From: Hemicentrotus pulcherrimus
Taxonomy: Eukaryota; Echinodermata; Echinoidea; Camarodonta; Strongylocentrotidae
DNA length: 64,000 bases
Direction: 5' to 3'
Assembly (NCBI GenBank): GCA_003118195.1
Contig: BEXV01000968.1
Location: 12,033-76,032 of the forward strand
The notes beneath the pieces were generated by a model, which searched no databases, was not told the origin of the DNA, and worked only from the letters and a program-made list of their open reading frames with translations. Both the position numbers and the translations under genes were made by a program. This document shows, piece after piece, positions 63,127 to 64,000 of this stretch. Position 1 is the stretch's first letter. Each line of letters begins with the position of its first letter.

Positions 63127-63295
63127 TTAAGTATGGCAAGAGGAAATTAAAACAAGTACTAAACGTACAATGAAACGAATTTCATGATATGATTTTTTCA
63201 GTGTCTCACAAATGCAAACAAATATACAACTTCGAGCAGTGCACTTGATAGATTTTGGATAACTGTTTTTGATCCATGTATCAAGGACTGAAGCT
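63127..63295 (-). CDS. Candidate minus-strand terminal exon
   Basis: After cttactgcagtagcttcag the minus strand is open for over 50 codons to a stop at 63127: LDTWIKNSYPKSIKCTARSC, IFVCICETLKKSYHEIRFIV, RLVLVLISSCHT. Several cysteines and a hydrophobic end. The plus strand has an ideal donor (ACTGCA|GTAAGC) at the same place, so orientation is uncertain. Confidence 0.27.
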
Positions 63296-63420
63296 ACTGC
63301 AGTAAGCCTATACTTATTACTCACTGCCTATTGTGGCTCCTATCGTGTTCTTACTAGTTTCGTCCCATTTACATTTTCAATAGGATATCTTTTATACAGT
63401 AGGTTTGCGGGTACACCATG

Positions 63421-63463
63421 TGTGTGTGAGAGAGAGAGAGAGAGAAAGAAAGAGAGAGAGGTT
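63421..63463. repeat. (GT)n/(GA)n microsatellite
   Basis: Short GT run into GA. Confidence 0.95.
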
Positions 63464-63559
63464 CTTTTGTATCCTAAAACATGGAATGTTTCCTTATCTT
63501 GTCTTGATGGTACCTTTCTTTGGAGAAAAAAAAATATTTTGATTTCCGCTTAATTTCCC

Positions 63560-64000
63560 AAAGAATGTTCTCTTTTGATATCCAAAAATGTCACAAATTT
63601 ACTAAAGCGGTGATGATGCAGAGACTTGGGAAATGTTGAGTAATTAACGCAGATTCTGTCGATTTGTTTAACCAAATGGGTCTACTTTTCGAATTGTAAA
63701 ACCTTATCATTCAGAGTCAGAAGGGCGTAAATTCTGTGTTAACGTATACGAATTTAACGCCCTCTTTGCTCCAAATAGACATATGATCTTACACTGCTCC
63801 TTTCAATGTCTACATGATACTAGTTTCTGGTATCACCATCCTCATCATCCTTAGAAAAAATTTAATCATCTGAAAGCTAGTGGAATCGATATACCTCTTT
63901 TATCCCATGGACTGTACCAGCACATGAAATGATTCATAAAGAGAACAAATCAAGCTTATTGGATCGAAATGAAACGAAAGTAATCCGAACATCGATTCCC
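63560..64000. other. No gene seen
   Basis: AT-rich DNA to the window end with no supported feature. Confidence 0.4.

Noticed and set aside
1..64000. CRISPR arrays, operons, riboswitches, phage or plasmid features
   Set aside because: The sequence has eukaryotic intergenic texture; no direct-repeat/spacer array, Shine-Dalgarno-led gene string or prokaryotic gene family was seen.
1..64000. Reverse transcriptase, transposase, integrase or retroviral proteins
   Set aside because: No frame showed their motifs (for example YxDD, DDE spacing); only non-autonomous ends and tails were found.

Overview
This window is eukaryotic nuclear DNA with no bacterial, viral or CRISPR content. It is AT-rich, has no compact operon-like genes, and carries many (GA)n/(CT)n tracts, several short inverted-repeat elements, small degenerate tandem repeats and assembly gaps flanked by poly-G or poly-C. 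The recurring ACATGTATAC-type words, the LINE-like tails and the transposon ends fit a marine invertebrate, and a sea urchin or related deuterostome is my best guess. That is a judgement from texture, not from a homology search.

No protein could be assigned to a named family with confidence. Most long open frames are low-complexity artefacts of the GA, TAG and GAA repeats. The CDS entries are ab initio exon candidates: an open frame joined to a convincing splice acceptor, donor, start codon or AATAAA signal. Purine-N-pyrimidine codon texture looks the same on both strands, so strand can be wrong, and many of these calls will be false. Confidences are set accordingly.

Layout. 0-9 kb: a TAG-repeat tract, a clear 304-bp MITE (2132-2435), GA and CT tracts, scattered minus-strand exon candidates, an 80-bp TTAA-ended palindromic element (8980-9059) and a plus exon at 7.5 kb. 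9-16 kb: CT-rich DNA, telomere-like degenerate hexamers, a LINE 3' tail, an 801-bp gap, and plus-strand exon candidates whose phases can join into one chain ending at 15,242. 16-29 kb: GA tracts, several two- or three-copy minisatellites, a candidate first exon at 22.4 kb with a textbook RFX X-box 76 bp upstream, and long AT-rich stretches without visible genes. 29-41 kb: the densest exon signals, mostly plus strand, including two terminal exons followed at once by AATAAA (34.6 kb and 37.5 kb) and a phase-consistent three-exon tail at 32.3-32.8 kb. 41.5-42.3 kb: a four-copy minisatellite of a unique core in GAA-rich spacer. 43.7-45.2 kb: a minus exon for a protein with two membrane segments, then a 358-bp MITE, then a 113-codon plus ORF. 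45-54 kb: more plus exon candidates, a polyglutamine exon candidate at 51.8 kb, and a 184-codon frame with one internal stop that resembles ankyrin repeats at its end (53.6-54.1 kb). 54-64 kb: GAA/GA/CA/CT repeats with isolated exon candidates on both strands.

If even a third of the exon calls are right, the window holds parts of several intron-rich genes, with most coding exons under 200 bp. RNA-seq or a protein search against echinoderms would settle this quickly.
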